From Xestospongia bergquistia (lineage: Eukaryota; Porifera; Demospongiae; Haplosclerida; Petrosiidae), in NCBI GenBank assembly GCA_963965975.1, contig OZ014423.1, positions 3,498,301 through 3,562,300 on the forward strand: a stretch of 64,000 nucleotides of DNA, given 5' to 3'. This document shows positions 62,093 to 64,000 of this stretch, in pieces. Each line of letters begins with the position of its first letter. Position 1 is the first letter of the stretch. The translations under genes and the position numbers were made by a program. The notes under the pieces are model-generated. The model had not been told where the DNA came from, made no database searches, and saw only the letters and a program-made list of their open reading frames with translations.

Positions 62093-62235
62093 TAGCCTTG
62101 TAGCCAAGCTTTCGCAATAGAAAAGAGCCTGGTAACTACTGTTTGCGTGTCAATGTGATGTCAATAATTACGCGAAAGCACAAGCAGTAATGACCAGGGT
62201 TTCTTTTCTATCGCAAAAGTCTGGGTACGAGGCTA
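62093..62235. mobile_element. minimal Mutator-like element, complete ends (143 bp)
   Basis: TAGCCTTGTAGCCAAGCTTT at the left and GGGTACGAGGCTA at the right, with the GCCTGGTAACTACTG/GCAGTAATGACCAGGG inner part mirrored, form an almost interior-free foldback. The flanks (ACAAAAT and AATAAAT) are too altered to prove a target duplication. Confidence 0.72.
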
Positions 62236-63607
62236 AATAAATAAAAACACTCGTCCAATTTTATTTACCCTTAGGCTGTAGTGAGGAACATCATTGTCTC
62301 GAATTTACTGCAGAGAACACTGTCAAATGATTTGGTTGAATGAAATCCAGTTCCTTCTTCTGTCTTGCTGAATAAAGTCATGATTCATTGCTTGCTAAAA
62401 CGAAGTAATGCTGTCTAGCGCAAACTAATACAAGTTGATACTACAAAAGCACTAAACTAAGGGCTAAAGCTCATTGAATTTTTAAGTCAAGGTAGATAAG
62501 GCTAAAGCTCATTGAATTTAAAGTCAAGGTAGATAGGGCTAAAGCTCATTGCTGATACTGATACAAAAGTAGACACAATAGTTTAAACTCAAGCTAGGTA
62601 TACTAACGCACATGAAGTATTGACACTTGACTGTATTTATTTACCCTTGGGCTGTACCGAGGAACATTATTGTCTCGGATTTATTGCAGAGAACACTGTC
62701 AAATGATTTGGCTGGATTAAATCCAGTTCCTTCTTCTGTCTTGCTAAATAAAGTCATGATTCATTGCTTGCTAAAAGGAAGTAATGCTGTCTAGCACAAA
62801 CTATTACAAACTGATACTACAAAAGCACTAAACTAAGGGCTAAAGCTCATTGAATTTAAAGTCAAGGTAGATAAGACTAAAGCTTATTGAATTTAAAGTC
62901 AAGGTAGATAGGGCTAAAGCTCATTGAATTTAAAGTGAAGGTAAATATACTAATGCACATTAAGTATTGACACTATTTATTTGCCTTTGGGTTGTAGCAA
63001 GGAACATTATTGTCTCGGATTTACTGCAGAGAACACTGTCAAATGATTTTGCTGAATGGAATCCAGTTCCTTCCTCTGTCTTGTTGAACAGCCCTGCAGA
63101 AATAAAGTCGTGATTCATTGGTTGCTAAAATGAAGTAATGCTGTGTAAGATTTCTAGTACAGACCATTACAAGCTGATACTACAAATGCACTAAAACTAA
63201 GGGCTAAAGCTCATTCAATTTAAAGTCAAGGTGGATATACTAACGCACATGAAGTAATGACATTCTGATTGTATTTATTTGCCTTAGGGCTGTAGAGAAG
63301 AACGTTATTTACTGCAGAACACTGTTAAATGACTTGGCCAAATGGAATCCAGTTCCTTCTTCTGTCTTGCTCCACAGCCCTGTAGATGTAAAGTCCTAAC
63401 ACATTAGTTGCTAAAATGAAGTAATGCATTTCTAATGATTTGTAGTACAACCATTACAAACACATGATATAGGACAATACTCAAGACTCAAAAAAATCTC
63501 CACAATATGCACATTTTATAATACATAGTGCATAGATAACTTACGGGACAGGAAGTCTACACATCATAATCATATTCATAAGTATACACAATACAACAAC
63601 CAACCAA
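62106..63607 (+). repeat. segmental duplication, copy 2
   Basis: This is the partner of 59,288-60,862. Beyond 63,607 it continues into the long spacer block shared with 54,040-54,660, which copy 1 lacks. Copy 2 therefore preserves the more complete arrangement and copy 1 was cut at 60,862. Confidence 0.9.
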
Positions 63608-64000
63608 TAATACAGCACAAGCTGATACTGACACAAATGTAGAGACAGTGAGGGTAAATAGCCCTGCAGAAATAAAGTTGTGACAAACCATTACAAGCTG
63701 ATACTGATACAAAAGTAGACACAATAGGTTTAAATGGGCTTGTACTAAATAAAGGTAGACATAATGGGGCTAAATAGGCTTGTAGTGATAAAACATTTGA
63801 CAAATATTATTCAGACTTCCTACATTGTACTAAATATATTGGTTACTGAAGTTTATATATTAGAGAAAAGGAAGTCAGATATGTTTCCATATGACTTATT
63901 ACAGGCTTAGTTTGCATAAAAGATGCACTAAAACTAAGGGCTAAATCTGACTCAATTTCTTTTGTTCTAGCTAATAACATCATCGTCTAAGATTTATTGC

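Larger units (their letters stand above)
52231..64000 (-). repeat. array B: tandem units of about 240-480 bp with exon-like cores
   Basis: About 30 cores are present (for example near 52,400, 52,640, 53,390, 56,490, 56,775, 57,060, 57,300, 57,715 and 58,325; typical spacing 285 bp). On the minus strand each has acceptor TTTATTTCTGCAG, a core of about 113 bp and a GTAAATAC donor. The core reads GLFSKTEEGTGFHSAKSFD then SVLCSKSKTIMFLAIAQGQ. In most copies I translated this frame is open, whereas the plus-strand frame (RNIIVLDLLQRTLSNDLAEW) meets TGA after DLAE or LVE in several. Plus-strand acceptors such as TTCCTTCTGTTCTAG (54,910) keep the other strand possible. Between cores lie shared spacers (TACAAGCTGATACTGATAC, AAGGGCTAAAGCTCATTGAA). 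The array runs beyond the window. The product is unknown. Confidence 0.8.

Noticed and set aside
1-64000. tRNA, rRNA, CRISPR array or bacterial operon features
   Set aside because: None was recognised by eye on either strand; direct repeats have satellite or exon-unit structure without spacers of CRISPR type.

Overview
The window looks like intergenic, repeat-dominated DNA from an invertebrate animal. The support is eukaryotic: spliced, intron-bearing transposase genes (a Tc5/pogo-type DDE transposase ending in a PHD finger, and piggyBac transposases), an IS630/Tc1-mariner-type deletion derivative, LTR-retrotransposon ends, AT-rich introns with GT..AG borders, and a long satellite DNA. A sponge, cnidarian or similar marine invertebrate would fit, but nothing here fixes the species. 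No intact host gene was found.

Layout. Bases 1-27751 are an uninterrupted head-to-tail satellite with a 143-bp monomer. Its first ~21 kb is built of higher-order blocks (13-mer, 11-mer, 7-mer and 5-mer duplications). The last ~2.5 kb is clearly diverged. This decayed edge carries two transposons whose empty target sites can be read in the flanking satellite: a 4.77-kb Tc5/pogo-like element (27755-32526, TAA duplication) and a 794-bp IS630/mariner-like deletion derivative (32828-33621, TA duplication). At about 33.8 kb the satellite turns over and runs on the minus strand to about 35.53 kb, then ends in a short decayed plus-strand stretch.

35.8-43.6 kb holds a decayed piggyBac gene, a second piggyBac fragment, microsatellites, exon-like sequence of an unidentified minus-strand gene, a TTTAGGG-like tract, and two tandemly duplicated 3' ends of an LTR retrotransposon.

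43.8-47.8 kb (array A) and 48.06-64.0 kb (array B) are two tandem arrays whose units carry splice-site-like borders. Read on the minus strand, each unit looks like a small exon plus intron. Array A contains two Mutator-like non-autonomous elements with 10-bp target duplications. Array B is interrupted by a nest (second IS630/mariner copy, then a piggyBac) and by a fragment that joins RecQ-type helicase coding sequence to the end of the Mutator-like family. It also contains an exon-like piece resembling DUF2064/TIGR04282 transferases and a ~1.5-kb recent segmental duplication.

How it fits together. The genes do not form a pathway. The window records satellite homogenisation, edge decay, nested transposition and repeated exon-unit amplification. 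The best candidates for something undescribed are the two exon-like arrays, the triplicated symmetric exon in the PHD-finger transposase, and the link between a Mutator-like terminal repeat and a RecQ-type helicase.
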